This document shows positions 25,544-34,531 of a stretch of 64,000 nt of DNA, in pieces. Each line of letters begins with the position of its first letter. Position 1 is the first letter of the stretch. The notes beneath the pieces were generated by a model that was not told where the DNA came from, did not search any database, and was given only the letters and a program-made list of their open reading frames with translations. This stretch comes from 43-108 sp001915545 (GTDB taxonomy: Bacteria; Bacteroidota; Bacteroidia; Bacteroidales; Bacteroidaceae), in assembly GCA_902491215.1 (NCBI GenBank), contig CABUGV010000011.1, forward strand, positions 1 through 64,000, written 5' to 3'. The position numbers and the translations under genes were made by a program.

Positions 25544-27589
25544 TCAATGCTTTGTTTCTATACCGTTTCTTTCTAGTAAAGCTTCGATAGAAGGAGCTTT
25601 GCCTCTGAATCTCTTGTACAATGTCATAGGATGTTCGGTGCCACCTTTTGACAGAATATTCTTTCTGAAGCTTTCTGCTGTCTTCTTGTCGAAGATTCCA
25701 TTTTTCTTAAAGAGTGAGAATGCATCAGCATCAAGGACTTCTGCCCATTTGTAACTGTAGTATCCGGCAGAGTAACCGCCTGACATAATGTGGGAGAATT
25801 GAGTTGACATGCAAGTCTCAGGAATATCAGGAAGAACCTGAGTACGTTTCCATGCATTCTTTTCAAAGCTTCTTACATCATCTGCAAAAGGCTGTTTCAT
25901 TGTATAGTATGCCATATCCAATATGCCGAAGCTTATCTGGCGCAGGCATGCGTATCCTGTATTGAAGTTTTTGCTTTCTCTAATTTTTTCTGTAAGTTCA
26001 GACGGAATCAACTCACCGCTTTCGTAGTGTGAAGCGAATGTGTCCAGAAATTCCTGTTCTGTGCAGAAGTTCTCCATTATCTGCGATGGCAGTTCCACAA
26101 AATCCCAATAAACATTCGTTCCGCTTAGACTTCTGTATGTTGTATTGGCAAACATTCCATGCAACGCATGTCCGAATTCATGCAAGAATGTTTCAACCTC
26201 ACTTAAGGTAAGCAGTGCAGGTTTTGATGCAGAAGGTTTTGTGAAGTTCATTGTTACGGAAACGTGTGGACGACTGTTAAAACCGTCTTTCTCTATCCAC
26301 TGTTCCTTGAAGCTTGTCATCCAAGCTCCGGATTTTTTTGTCTTTCTTGGATGGAAGTCACAGTAGAGTACTGCAAGGAATGTTCCGTCATTGTCGTAGA
26401 CCTCGTATGCCTTCACATCCTTGTGGTAAACTTGGATGTCATTGTTTTCGCAGAATGTGATGCCGTACAATCTGTTTGCCAAACCGAAAACACCTTCCTG
26501 CACTTTGTCAAGTCTGAAGTATGGACGTAAAGTCTCTGAATTGATGTTGTACTTCAATTCCTTAAGCTTGTTTGAATAGTAAGAGAAATCCCACGGCATA
26601 ATCTTGAAATCTGCACCTTCTGATTCTTGTGCCAATTTCTCAATTTCTTCAACTTCGCTGTGGGCTTTATCCTCGTATGCGTCAATAAGCTGGTTCAGGA
26701 GGTCGTACACATTTTCCTTATTCTGTGCCATACGCTTTACGAGTTTATAGTCTGCGTATGTGCCGTAACCAAGGAGTTGTGCGATTTCGCGTCTGATATT
26801 CACTATTCGTCCTACAACATTGAAATTGTTGTATTCGTTGTCGTGTGTACACAGCGTATTATATGCCATGTACATCTTTTTCCTAAGCTCTCTGTCTGCA
26901 CAGTAAGTCATAAAAGGAACATAGCTTGGTGCATGCAGTGTGAATACCCAACCATCAACATTCCTTTCCTTAGCTTCCTCTCTTGCACCTTCCAATGCGC
27001 TCTCAGGCAATCCTTCAAGTTCATCTTTTTCTGTAATGTGCAGTGAAAAGTTGTTTGTGTCCTTCAGAACGTTCTGTGAGAACTTAAGTGTAAGTGTACT
27101 CAGTTCATTGGTGAGCTTTCTGAATCTGTCCTTATCTTCGCAATCCAATTCCGCGCCGTTCCTTACGAATCCGTCGTATGTATTTTGCAACAGCATCGAC
27201 TGTTCGCTGTTGAGTTCAGGTTTTGAGTCATAGACATGCTTGACGCGTTTGAACAGATCTTCATTGAGGTTGATATTGCTTGAGTGTTCTGATAGGATAG
27301 GAGCAAGTTTTTGTGCCAGCGTATCCATTTCGTCTGAAGTTTCCGCACTGAGCATGTTGAAGAATACAGTTGTTGCTCTTTCCAAAATAGGACCGCTGTT
27401 CTCAAGAGCCTCTATCGTGTTTTCGAATGTCGGCTCCTCGTTGTTTTCTATTATGGCCTTTATGTTCCTGTCTTCTTCTTCAATGCCTTCCATTATGGCT
27501 GTTTCGTAATCTTCCAGCGTAATGTCGGCAAAAGGTACAGTGTTGTGCAATGTACCGTATGATTCTTTCAGAAATGGATTGGTGTGCAT
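25544..27589 (-). CDS. dcp: M3-family metallopeptidase (peptidyl-dipeptidase Dcp type)
   Basis: A 681-residue zinc peptidase with the motif HEFGHALHG near residue 470 in VETFLHEFGHALHGMF, and the following SLSGTNVYWDFVELPSQIMENF block with the third zinc ligand (Glu). There is no signal peptide, so it is likely cytosolic, where it clips dipeptides from short peptides. It is the second gene of the run, 35 bases after the Crp-type regulator. Confidence 0.92.
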   Translation of the reverse strand: MHTNPFLKESYGTLHNTVPFADITLEDYETAIMEGIEEEDRNIKAIIENNEEPTFENTIEALENSGPILERATTVFFNMLSAETSDEMDTLAQKLAPILSEHSSNINLNEDLFKRVKHVYDSKPELNSEQSMLLQNTYDGFVRNGAELDCEDKDRFRKLTNELSTLTLKFSQNVLKDTNNFSLHITEKDELEGLPESALEGAREEAKERNVDGWVFTLHAPSYVPFMTYCADRELRKKMYMAYNTLCTHDNEYNNFNVVGRIVNIRREIAQLLGYGTYADYKLVKRMAQNKENVYDLLNQLIDAYEDKAHSEVEEIEKLAQESEGADFKIMPWDFSYYSNKLKELKYNINSETLRPYFRLDKVQEGVFGLANRLYGITFCENNDIQVYHKDVKAYEVYDNDGTFLAVLYCDFHPRKTKKSGAWMTSFKEQWIEKDGFNSRPHVSVTMNFTKPSASKPALLTLSEVETFLHEFGHALHGMFANTTYRSLSGTNVYWDFVELPSQIMENFCTEQEFLDTFASHYESGELIPSELTEKIRESKNFNTGYACLRQISFGILDMAYYTMKQPFADDVRSFEKNAWKRTQVLPDIPETCMSTQFSHIMSGGYSAGYYSYKWAEVLDADAFSLFKKNGIFDKKTAESFRKNILSKGGTEHPMTLYKRFRGKAPSIEALLERNGIETKH

Positions 27590-27624
27590 CAGTCTATATT
27601 AATTATTTTCTTTTTTTTCAATTG

Positions 27625-28299
27625 TCAGATACCTTCTGTGGCCTTTTCAATATCAAAGATTATGATTTCCTTCCTCTTGAGTTCTGCAATACCGCGGTCT
27701 TGCATAGCGTTTAGTGCTCTCGATACGTTTATCCTCGATTCTCCCATCAGTCTTGCAAGGTCTTCCATCTTGATTTTCAATCTCTTCTCCCCATTAGGCT
27801 GTAAGGAGTGTATTTTCAGAAATTTCAGAATCTTCGATTCTATATCGCCGTTGTTCGACAGCCACAATCTCTTAGAAATATTCTGACATCTTGTGCATAT
27901 AATGTTTAGCATGTTTGCCTTTACGATGTCGTAATTCATCAGGAAGTTTTTGAATGCCAATTTATCAATTACAAAAGTACTTCCGTCTGTTACGAACTTG
28001 TAGGTCCTCGAGTATTCCTGATTCAGTCCATATATGTTGTATGGTTCAATCAGAGAAGGACCGTCCATAACCTCTGTCATCGAATATTTGTCTTCTGCAT
28101 GCAGATATTCAGCTGTGAATTTCCCTCTGAGGACATATATCAGTCTGTCGCATCTCTCGCCTTGTTCTGCAAAAATTTCTCCAGCTTTGTTCTGGCAAAA
28201 GTTCAGTTTCACTCTTTCTATTATTTCGGACATTTCAAATCTTGTCATGCCCTGAAAGAGAGGCAGCTGCTGCATTTTTTCAAACATAGTCAGGTCCAT
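27625..28299 (-). CDS. Crp/Fnr-family transcriptional regulator
   Basis: A 224-residue regulator with an N-terminal cyclic-nucleotide-binding beta-roll (MTRFEMSEIIERVKLNFCQNKAGEIFAEQGERCDRLIYVLRGKFTAEY is its opening, residues 19-63) and a C-terminal winged helix with the recognition part ARLMGESRINVSRALNAMQDRG. The residues that bind cAMP in E. coli Crp are not obvious and there is no Fnr-type Cys cluster, so the signal is unknown. It heads the six-gene run and has its own -7 element. Confidence 0.9.
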   Translation of the reverse strand: MDLTMFEKMQQLPLFQGMTRFEMSEIIERVKLNFCQNKAGEIFAEQGERCDRLIYVLRGKFTAEYLHAEDKYSMTEVMDGPSLIEPYNIYGLNQEYSRTYKFVTDGSTFVIDKLAFKNFLMNYDIVKANMLNIICTRCQNISKRLWLSNNGDIESKILKFLKIHSLQPNGEKRLKIKMEDLARLMGESRINVSRALNAMQDRGIAELKRKEIIIFDIEKATEGI

Positions 28300-28333
28300 C
28301 GGTACAGTATCCTTTTGAGTTTAACAACAGTTA

Positions 28334-28341
28334 CAAAGATA
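28334..28341 (-). promoter_or_regulatory. -7 element of the Crp-regulator run
   Basis: The minus strand reads TATCTTTG 34 bases before the regulator ATG. No -33 TTTG. Confidence 0.5.
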
Positions 28342-28452
28342 ACATTTTGTGTGTTAAATTGTACTCTAATTTTAGCATTTGTTTTGTGTTGGAGCCACGG
28401 TTCGGCAATGTTTTAAATTTGTTTTGTTTTACTGGTCGATCGTGGCATGTCG

Positions 28453-29589
28453 TCAGTTCCTCTTTTGAGAATATTTCATCAGGTTGTCTTCAAGATCCTT
28501 TGTGCACCATGTCGCCATTTTGCCTTTGCTGTCCGTATAGATGAAGTATGCCTGCAGTTCTTTATGTCTGGCAAGAATTTTCTTTGCCTCATCTAGTCCT
28601 ACCACCATGAACGACGTTGCATAGGCATCAGCAAGAGCGCAAGTTGGTGCTACAACAGTCGATGACAGTATGCTGTGCTGTACCGGATATCCTGTACGCG
28701 GATCAATTGTGTGAGCGTATTTCTTGTTGTCTTTTATATAGAAATTTCTGTAATTGCCAGATGTTGCTATTGCGATGTCGCTGACCATCAGAACTTCCTG
28801 AATTTCACCGTTGACGTTCAGTGAGTCGTCGATAGGTTTGCTTATTCCGACTTTCCATAGCCTTCCTTCTGGATTGCATCCTTTGACCCTTATCTCGCCT
28901 CCGATTTCGACCATATAGTTTCTGATCTTTTTCTTTTCGAGATAGCGTCCAACTGCATCGACTCCATATCCTTTTGCAATGGCACTGCAGTCCAGCATAA
29001 TATTTTTGTCTTCTTTTATGACTTTCCCATTTTCCATGTGGACTTTTTCAAATCCCACGTATTTTCTTATGCTGTCAATTTTTTCTTTGCTGACGTCAAT
29101 TTTGTTTTTGAATCCGAATCCCCATGCGTTTACCAGAGGAGCCACAGTAATGTCGAATGCACCTTGTGTTTCTTCTGCTACATTTTTCGCCATGTCGAAA
29201 ACTTCGGTGAACATAGAGTCTGCTTCAACATTGTTCCCGTTGTTTATAGCTGTAATAACAGATTCCTTATTGAATGGTGAAAGCGAGTTGTCCACATCGG
29301 CCATCACTTCTTTGAGTTCATTGTGGATGTCCCCTCCGTTTTGGTATGTGATATGGTATTCTGTTCCGAACACGCTTCCCGAGCACTTTTGTATATCCGC
29401 ATCGTTCCATGCTTCACCGATAGCTGCACTTTCGTGCATTCCGGATGTACTGTTCCCAGTAGTGTTGTTTGTGCGTATTACATATATGGTGCCGGCGCAC
29501 AATAAAAGCAGAAACGGTATGTGCCACCATTTCTTGTTTACCTTTCTGCCGTTGTTCTCTTGTTCGTTGCTGATATCTTGTTTAGCCAT
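28453..29589 (-). CDS. apbE: ApbE: FAD:protein FMN transferase
   Basis: A 378-residue enzyme anchored by one N-terminal span (WWHIPFLLLLCAGTIYVI, about 21-38) with the catalytic part in the periplasm. Family marks are GSVFGTEYHITYQ, the Cys-Ser-Ala-Ile-Ala-Lys-Gly block (LDCSAIAKGYGVDAVGRYL), MVEIGGEIRVKG and HTIDPRTGYPV. It attaches FMN covalently to Thr/Ser of redox proteins such as NqrC and RnfG. No such target is in the window. It ends a six-gene run, 29 bases after mntP. Confidence 0.93.
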   Translation of the reverse strand: MAKQDISNEQENNGRKVNKKWWHIPFLLLLCAGTIYVIRTNNTTGNSTSGMHESAAIGEAWNDADIQKCSGSVFGTEYHITYQNGGDIHNELKEVMADVDNSLSPFNKESVITAINNGNNVEADSMFTEVFDMAKNVAEETQGAFDITVAPLVNAWGFGFKNKIDVSKEKIDSIRKYVGFEKVHMENGKVIKEDKNIMLDCSAIAKGYGVDAVGRYLEKKKIRNYMVEIGGEIRVKGCNPEGRLWKVGISKPIDDSLNVNGEIQEVLMVSDIAIATSGNYRNFYIKDNKKYAHTIDPRTGYPVQHSILSSTVVAPTCALADAYATSFMVVGLDEAKKILARHKELQAYFIYTDSKGKMATWCTKDLEDNLMKYSQKRN

Positions 29590-29618
29590 ATTCTATTTGT
29601 TTTTGTGTTGTCTGTTTT

Positions 29619-30200
29619 TTACCATCCAAGATGTTCTGATAGTATTTTTACTCCTATGATTATCAGGATAATTCCTCCTATCATCTCAACCGGAAGTTTA
29701 ATCTTTCTGCCTATATATACACCTATCATATTTCCGGCTACTGACAGTATAGCTGATGTTATTCCAATGATGAACAATGGTTGTATCAGTTGGTGCCAAG
29801 TCTTGAGTCCTGCGCACATAAATGATATTCCTACTGCCAGTGCATCAATGCTTGTTGCTACAGCCATTGTCAGGATGATACATATAGAGCAGGGGTTGAA
29901 TGTCTTTTCGTCTTCTGCCTTGAAGTTGTCTATGATCATTTTTATTCCTATAATAGCCAGCAGTCCGAATGCTATCCAGTGGTCGAAATTCTCAATATAC
30001 CTGTTGAACAGTTTTGTGACAGACCATCCTATTGCCGGCATGGCGGCCTGAAAGATTCCGAACATGAGAGCTGTAATGACAGTCGTCTTAATGTATATTT
30101 TCTTCAGTATCAGGCCTGATGCAATGCTGACGGTAAAGCAGTCCATTGCCAGTGCCAAAGCTATGAGTATCTGATCAAGGAGCGTAAGGTTGCCTTCCAT
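29619..30200 (-). CDS. mntP: MntP-type manganese efflux pump
   Basis: A 193-residue protein with six predicted spans and the two-repeat layout of the MntP (DUF204) family; each half carries an acidic signature, LALAMDCFTVSIASG and TSIDALAVGISFM. It exports Mn(II). No yybP-ykoY-type leader precedes it; it lies inside an operon, 23 bases after the DUF6048 gene, so it is likely made at the level of its neighbours. Confidence 0.88.
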   Translation of the reverse strand: MEGNLTLLDQILIALALAMDCFTVSIASGLILKKIYIKTTVITALMFGIFQAAMPAIGWSVTKLFNRYIENFDHWIAFGLLAIIGIKMIIDNFKAEDEKTFNPCSICIILTMAVATSIDALAVGISFMCAGLKTWHQLIQPLFIIGITSAILSVAGNMIGVYIGRKIKLPVEMIGGIILIIIGVKILSEHLGW

Positions 30201-30223
30201 ATATGGTATATAAATATTACAGT

Positions 30224-31126
30224 TTAGTCGTTGTTGTTTGTTTCGTTGTTGTCTTTTTCTTTATTTGTGTCTGTGGTTTTGTCTACGTCCTTTTCTTGTG
30301 TTTCTTCTGCATTTTCATCCTTTTCTGCTTTTTCTGCGTCTTCAGTGATGATTACAGTTGGAGGAGCTGTAGCCTTGTTTTTTTTCTTTTTTCCCCAGTT
30401 GAGGTCAAAAATAAGGTTGTATGTACCTCCCCATGCCGTTGAGCTGGTTGTGGTTCCAAATCCTGGGATGTAATACGGCTGTGAACTTTTGCTGTTGCTT
30501 ATGCTGAAGTATTTTTTCAGTCTTATGCTCCATCCCATGTGGAAGTTGCCCCATACTTTTACCTGAAAACCGAATACAAGTTCACCCCAGTGTGCAGTAG
30601 AGCTTATGTTCTTGTAGCTGAACGGGCTGCTGCCTCCCCAGACCGGGTCTGTCATGTCTGGTCCTTCCAAATCGTATTCGAAAGGAGAGATACCATATCT
30701 TACTCCCGCATACAATCTGTTGTCCTGCAGCTTGTCTTTTAGGAAATTTATGTCTACTCCAATTCTTAGAAATGGTGCACTCGTCTTGTAGCGTATATTT
30801 GTGTTGTAGTTTGTAGCATCACAGATGCCGTATCCGAGCTCTGCAATAGGAAAATATGTGTTTTTGAGATTCAGTCTCAGTGCTGCTTCTGTGCTTCCGT
30901 AATCGGACAGAAAATATTGACCGATACCCAGAATATCAGCCGACAGGGTGAATCCTTGAAAGAAAGCTATTTTTGTTTTAGCATCTTCTTCCGGCACATA
31001 TTTGGTGGGTTTCGGCTTTTCCTCATCGACAGCTGTTTCCTGTGCATAAGCGTTGGAAACAAATGTAAGCATCAGACTACTGAGCAGTGCCGTAGAAATA
31101 TATCTTGATGTTTTCTTTGCCTTCAT
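30224..31126 (-). CDS. DUF6048-family predicted outer-membrane barrel
   Basis: A 300-residue exported protein with a signal peptide (ALLSSLMLTFVSNAYAQ) and alternating beta-strand pattern from about 50 to 240, opening with AFFQGFTLSADILGIGQYFLSDYGSTEAALRLNLKNTYFPIAELGYG. I recognise this as DUF6048. The last 55 residues are a very hydrophilic Lys/Glu/Asp/Asn tail (KKKKNKATAPPTVIITEDAEKAEKDENAEE onward), probably disordered. It overlaps the DUF6452 gene upstream by 50 bases. Function unknown. Confidence 0.75.
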   Translation of the reverse strand: MKAKKTSRYISTALLSSLMLTFVSNAYAQETAVDEEKPKPTKYVPEEDAKTKIAFFQGFTLSADILGIGQYFLSDYGSTEAALRLNLKNTYFPIAELGYGICDATNYNTNIRYKTSAPFLRIGVDINFLKDKLQDNRLYAGVRYGISPFEYDLEGPDMTDPVWGGSSPFSYKNISSTAHWGELVFGFQVKVWGNFHMGWSIRLKKYFSISNSKSSQPYYIPGFGTTTSSTAWGGTYNLIFDLNWGKKKKNKATAPPTVIITEDAEKAEKDENAEETQEKDVDKTTDTNKEKDNNETNNND

Positions 31127-31682
31127 AATCGACTTTTGGATTTGCTATTTCCACATGGTCTATGCCCGAATTGTTGGCGTTCCTCACGTTTGTGATTGTG
31201 TGGAACATGTACGAACCGCACTCAGGAAGTCCGACATAAGGATAGTTGTCGTGGCTTATGTATAGGGTGTCAGTTCCTGAAATTCCAGCGTAGCTGAACA
31301 TGATAGTATCGCATTGGGTGAAGTAACTCATCGGTAGATTCAGATATGATTTGCCGGCGGCCTTGTTCACAAGTACAGTATCTTTTCTTGAGGTGCCGAT
31401 AGTTTCTACATATCCCTGTTCCAGAAGAGAGTCGACCCTCGTGTTTGTTACCACGGTAGGTTGTCCTGGTTTTCTGTAAGTGTATGTAGTCTGCGTACCA
31501 GGCAATAAGGCTTTTACTGTAATCTCGTCGCTATAGCTGATGGCTGTGCCTTCAGAATCATAGAAGTAGCAGTTGCAGGTCACAACGTTGTTGAGCGGAC
31601 AGTTATTGCTTGAGCAGGCTGCAGACGCCACCAGCACCACCAGCGGAGCAATGCGGAATATGTTCTTTTTACTTATTTTCAT
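31077..31682 (-). CDS. DUF6452-family lipoprotein
   Basis: A 201-residue exported protein. The N-terminus MKISKKNIFRIAPLVVLVASAACSSNNCPL has a lipoprotein-like signal with Cys just after ASAA. The frame is open from 31724, but that start lies inside the end of the glycosyltransferase gene; the ATG at 31682 directly precedes the signal and is preferred. The mature part is rich in beta-strand; I recognise the family as DUF6452, which usually sits beside DUF6048. It is encoded overlapping that partner by 50 bases, pointing to tightly coupled production and perhaps a complex. Function unknown. Confidence 0.75.
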   Translation of the reverse strand: MKISKKNIFRIAPLVVLVASAACSSNNCPLNNVVTCNCYFYDSEGTAISYSDEITVKALLPGTQTTYTYRKPGQPTVVTNTRVDSLLEQGYVETIGTSRKDTVLVNKAAGKSYLNLPMSYFTQCDTIMFSYAGISGTDTLYISHDNYPYVGLPECGSYMFHTITNVRNANNSGIDHVEIANPKVDYEGKENIKIYFYGTAQ

Positions 31683-31707
31683 GCTGTTAATCTGAGTTTT
31701 CTGAACT

Positions 31708-32658
31708 TCAGAATGTTTCTTCAATCTGATATTTGTTTCTTTCAGCCGAATTTCTGCTTATGAGCTCACCGAGGAAGCCTGCTACGAAAAGCTGGGTTCC
31801 AAGTATCATCATTGTCAGCGACAAATAGAAGTATGGTGAGTTGGTCACAAGCGTGTAAGGATTGCCAGCATACATGTCGATGATCTTGATTGCTCCGACA
31901 CATGCGGCTGCTATGAATCCGATGATGAACATGACTGTGCCCAGCAGTCCGAACACGTGCATCGGTTCGATGCCGTATTTGGAGAGGAACCACAGCGACA
32001 GGAGGTCCAGATATCCGTTCACAAAGCGGCTCAATCCGAATTTAGTCTTTCCGTATTTGCGTGCCTGATGATGGACTACCTTTTCGCCTATTTTGTTGAA
32101 GCCTGCATTTTTTGCAAGATACGGAATATATCTGTGCATTTCACCGTAAACTTCTATATGCTTGATAACGTCCTTTCTATAGGCTTTCAGACCGCAGTTG
32201 AAGTCGTGCAGGTTATGTATTCCCGAAACTTTTCTGGCTGTGGCATTGAAGAGTTTAGTAGGAATTGTCTTTGACAGCGGGTCATATCGTTTCTGTTTGT
32301 AGCCGCTGACAAGATCATATCCGTCCTCTTTAATCATTCTGTAGAGTTCTGGTATTTCGTCTGGACTGTCCTGAAGATCGGCGTCCATTGTTATTACAAC
32401 GTCGCCTTCAGCTTTTTCGAAACCGCAGAACAGGGCTGGTGATTTTCCGTAGTTGCGTCTGAACTTGATTCCCTTGACTGTTGGATCCTGCGAACTCAAT
32501 TTCTTTATTACATCCCACGAACCATCTGTAGAACCATCGTTTACGAATATTATTTCATGGCTGAAATTGTGTTCTTTCATTACGCGCTTTATCCAAGCAT
32601 GGAGTTCGGGGAGCGATTCTGCTTCGTTGTAAAGAGGTATAACAACTGAAATATCCAT
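31708..32658 (-). CDS. Family 2 glycosyltransferase with two C-terminal membrane spans (DPM1/GtrB-like)
   Basis: A 316-residue enzyme with a GT-A domain (VVIPLYNEAESLPEL at 4-18, metal-binding DADLQDSPDEI near 94) and two hydrophobic spans at about 232-256 and 270-295. This layout is that of polyprenyl-phosphate sugar transferases, which load a single sugar onto undecaprenyl phosphate for later transfer in the periplasm. The sugar is not predictable. It lies in a run with DUF4199 (52-base gap) and DUF6452 (25-base gap). Confidence 0.9.
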   Translation of the reverse strand: MDISVVIPLYNEAESLPELHAWIKRVMKEHNFSHEIIFVNDGSTDGSWDVIKKLSSQDPTVKGIKFRRNYGKSPALFCGFEKAEGDVVITMDADLQDSPDEIPELYRMIKEDGYDLVSGYKQKRYDPLSKTIPTKLFNATARKVSGIHNLHDFNCGLKAYRKDVIKHIEVYGEMHRYIPYLAKNAGFNKIGEKVVHHQARKYGKTKFGLSRFVNGYLDLLSLWFLSKYGIEPMHVFGLLGTVMFIIGFIAAACVGAIKIIDMYAGNPYTLVTNSPYFYLSLTMMILGTQLFVAGFLGELISRNSAERNKYQIEETF

Positions 32659-32710
32659 ATCTTATAATGTGTAATATATATACTTGTTTGTTTTGATCTG
32701 CAGTTAATTG

Positions 32711-33268
32711 TTATTTCGTATATTTTTTGTTAGCAGCAACGAATCCTGTCAATATCGACAAGATTATGCTTACCATTATATTCTGGTTGAACAGCGCAAA
32801 TGCTATTTCCAGAGGCGAGAGCTGCGAGAGTGCGTCGAGGTTGCTTCTGCCCATTTCCAGTACGTCTTCCATTCCGGCCTGTTTGTAAACGCTTACAGCG
32901 TATGGAGAGTTTATGACGTTGTACATGCTGTTTATTACGGCACCGTTGTCCATTATCTGAAAATACAGCAATGCCGCAACGCTGGTGAGCAATGAAGCGT
33001 AAAGGTGCATCATCAGAGAAAAAAATATGGCACGTCTCAGTGATATGCCTTCTTCGCAGGCGTCCTGTTTCTTGAATCTCAATGCCAGATATATGGAAGC
33101 TGCGGGAAGTGAAACCAGTGTCAGCATTCCCAGAACAAGGGGAAGGCCATTGAGTGTGCGGAGACCGCAGATGTAGAGTGCAAACACAATTATCCAGCCT
33201 ATTCCAAGAAATGTGCCGTATTCCATTGCGTATGCTTTGGTAGATGTATACTTGTTGTATTCTGCCAT
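32711..33268 (-). CDS. DUF4199-family membrane protein
   Basis: A 185-residue protein with four predicted spans, opening MAEYNKYTSTKAYAMEYGTFLGIGWIIVFALYI. The frame is open upstream to 33580, but that extension has no coding character, and the -7 element at 33289-33296 supports the ATG at 33268. The pattern fits DUF4199, a small membrane family of Bacteroidetes often found next to this kind of GT2 gene. Function unknown. It heads the six-gene run to apbE. Confidence 0.8.
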   Translation of the reverse strand: MAEYNKYTSTKAYAMEYGTFLGIGWIIVFALYICGLRTLNGLPLVLGMLTLVSLPAASIYLALRFKKQDACEEGISLRRAIFFSLMMHLYASLLTSVAALLYFQIMDNGAVINSMYNVINSPYAVSVYKQAGMEDVLEMGRSNLDALSQLSPLEIAFALFNQNIMVSIILSILTGFVAANKKYTK

Positions 33269-33288
33269 AATCAAAAGTTTTTCTTCTG

Positions 33289-33296
33289 CAAAGTTA
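33289..33296 (-). promoter_or_regulatory. -7 element of the DUF4199-to-apbE run
   Basis: The minus strand reads TAACTTTG 20 bases before the ATG. No -33 TTTG. Confidence 0.5.
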
Positions 33297-33374
33297 CTTA
33301 TTAATATGATTTGTTGTGTGTTGCGGACGTCAAAAAGCTGTTTTACAACCTGTCGTTTCGGTCGTATATCAGCC

Positions 33375-33968
33375 TTATTCTCCTTTTTCTGCAGCTCTGA
33401 CGTGTATTCTGTTCTTATTTTTAGACAGGAAATCCTTCCACGACGAGAAACTGTGTTCGGTCGTAGGTTTACCCATCTGTATGAAGTGGCAATATGCCGC
33501 ACCGAGTGCATCTGTTGCATCCATGAACGGCACCATGTCCGATTCAGGAATTTTGAGCATTCTTTGCAGCATTCCTGCAACCTGTTCCTTTGAGGCCGCT
33601 CCGTTGCCGGTTATGGCTACTTTTATTTTTCTCGGCTCGTATTCCGTTATGGGTATGTCTCGTTCTATGGCTGCGGCAATGGCCACACCCTGTGCCCGTC
33701 CTAATTTTAGCATCGATTGGACGTTTTTTCCGAAGAACGGAGCTTCTATGGCCAGTTCGTCAGGCTTGTATGAGTCTATGATGCTTGTTATCCTTTCGAA
33801 TATCCTTCCGAGCCTTATATACTGGCTGGGATATTTGCTGAGCTCAATGACGCCCATCGTCATCATCTCAGCCTTATTGCCGTCTATTTTCAGCAGTCCG
33901 TACCCCATAACGTTGGTTCCGGGGTCGACTCCCATAATTATTTTTTCAGTGTGTGCTTTTGGCATCAT
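33375..33968 (-). CDS. ruvC: RuvC: Holliday junction resolvase
   Basis: A 197-residue endonuclease that cleaves Holliday junctions moved by RuvAB during recombination repair. The acidic catalytic set is visible: Asp in MGVDPGTNVMGYG, Glu in ELAIEAPFFGKN, and the late pair in MDATDALGAAYCH. The start could be either of the first two Met codons. It follows the DUF4286 gene by 61 bases. Confidence 0.95.
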   Translation of the reverse strand: MMPKAHTEKIIMGVDPGTNVMGYGLLKIDGNKAEMMTMGVIELSKYPSQYIRLGRIFERITSIIDSYKPDELAIEAPFFGKNVQSMLKLGRAQGVAIAAAIERDIPITEYEPRKIKVAITGNGAASKEQVAGMLQRMLKIPESDMVPFMDATDALGAAYCHFIQMGKPTTEHSFSSWKDFLSKNKNRIHVRAAEKGE

Positions 33969-34029
33969 GCCTCTTCAGACTGTAAAACTGTTGTTTGTTT
34001 CCTTGTTTTATTTATAGCGTATTCTTTCT

Positions 34030-34335
34030 TTAGATTATTACTTCCATCAGAGTCGGGAAGCCGGTCACTTTATCCTTGAAAGTCTTAAGCATGTCATCAT
34101 TGAGCTTGCTTCCAGATTCTGAATACCATTTGTGAAGTTTGGCCGTATCTTCAATTTCAAACTGTAGTGAGAAACATTCAGAGTCGTCTTCCTTGTGGCT
34201 GAGTATTCTTGTAAGTCTAGGATTGCTCAATATTCCAGATTTTTCTGCTGACGGTATATATACTTCATGCAGATATATTACGAAATTCTTTGCATCTGTG
34301 GCTTCCACGTGGAAGGTTGTGTTGTAGATTATCAT
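34030..34335 (-). CDS. DUF4286-family small protein
   Basis: A 101-residue protein (MIIYNTTFHVEATDAKNFVIYLHEVYIP...GFPTLMEVII) that I recognise as DUF4286, a dimeric ferredoxin-like fold family related in shape to antibiotic-biosynthesis monooxygenases. No catalytic role is known. No signal peptide. It sits just upstream of ruvC on the same strand and probably shares its transcript. Confidence 0.8.
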   Translation of the reverse strand: MIIYNTTFHVEATDAKNFVIYLHEVYIPSAEKSGILSNPRLTRILSHKEDDSECFSLQFEIEDTAKLHKWYSESGSKLNDDMLKTFKDKVTGFPTLMEVII

Positions 34336-34429
34336 ATTTCTGTTTTTAATTTTTGTGCACAGTTGAACGTTTGTATGAAAGGATTTTCAAGTGAAACGTT
34401 TTTAGATTATCTGTATGCGTTAATTCTGA

Positions 34430-34437
34430 CAAATATA
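34430..34437 (-). promoter_or_regulatory. -7 element of DUF4286-ruvC
   Basis: The minus strand reads TATATTTG about 95 bases before the DUF4286 ATG. No -33 TTTG. Confidence 0.5.
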
Positions 34438-34531
34438 CGATAAAGATATGAGATGTAGGCTTTAAGTGTAAAGAATGTTGATTTATGGCAGCGTAAATAG
34501 ATAATGTAAGATGATTTGTACCTTGTTTTGC

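Noticed and set aside
33269..33580. Long N-terminal extension of the DUF4199 frame
   Set aside because: The extra residues have no membrane or family character and the -7 element at 33289 lies inside the extension.
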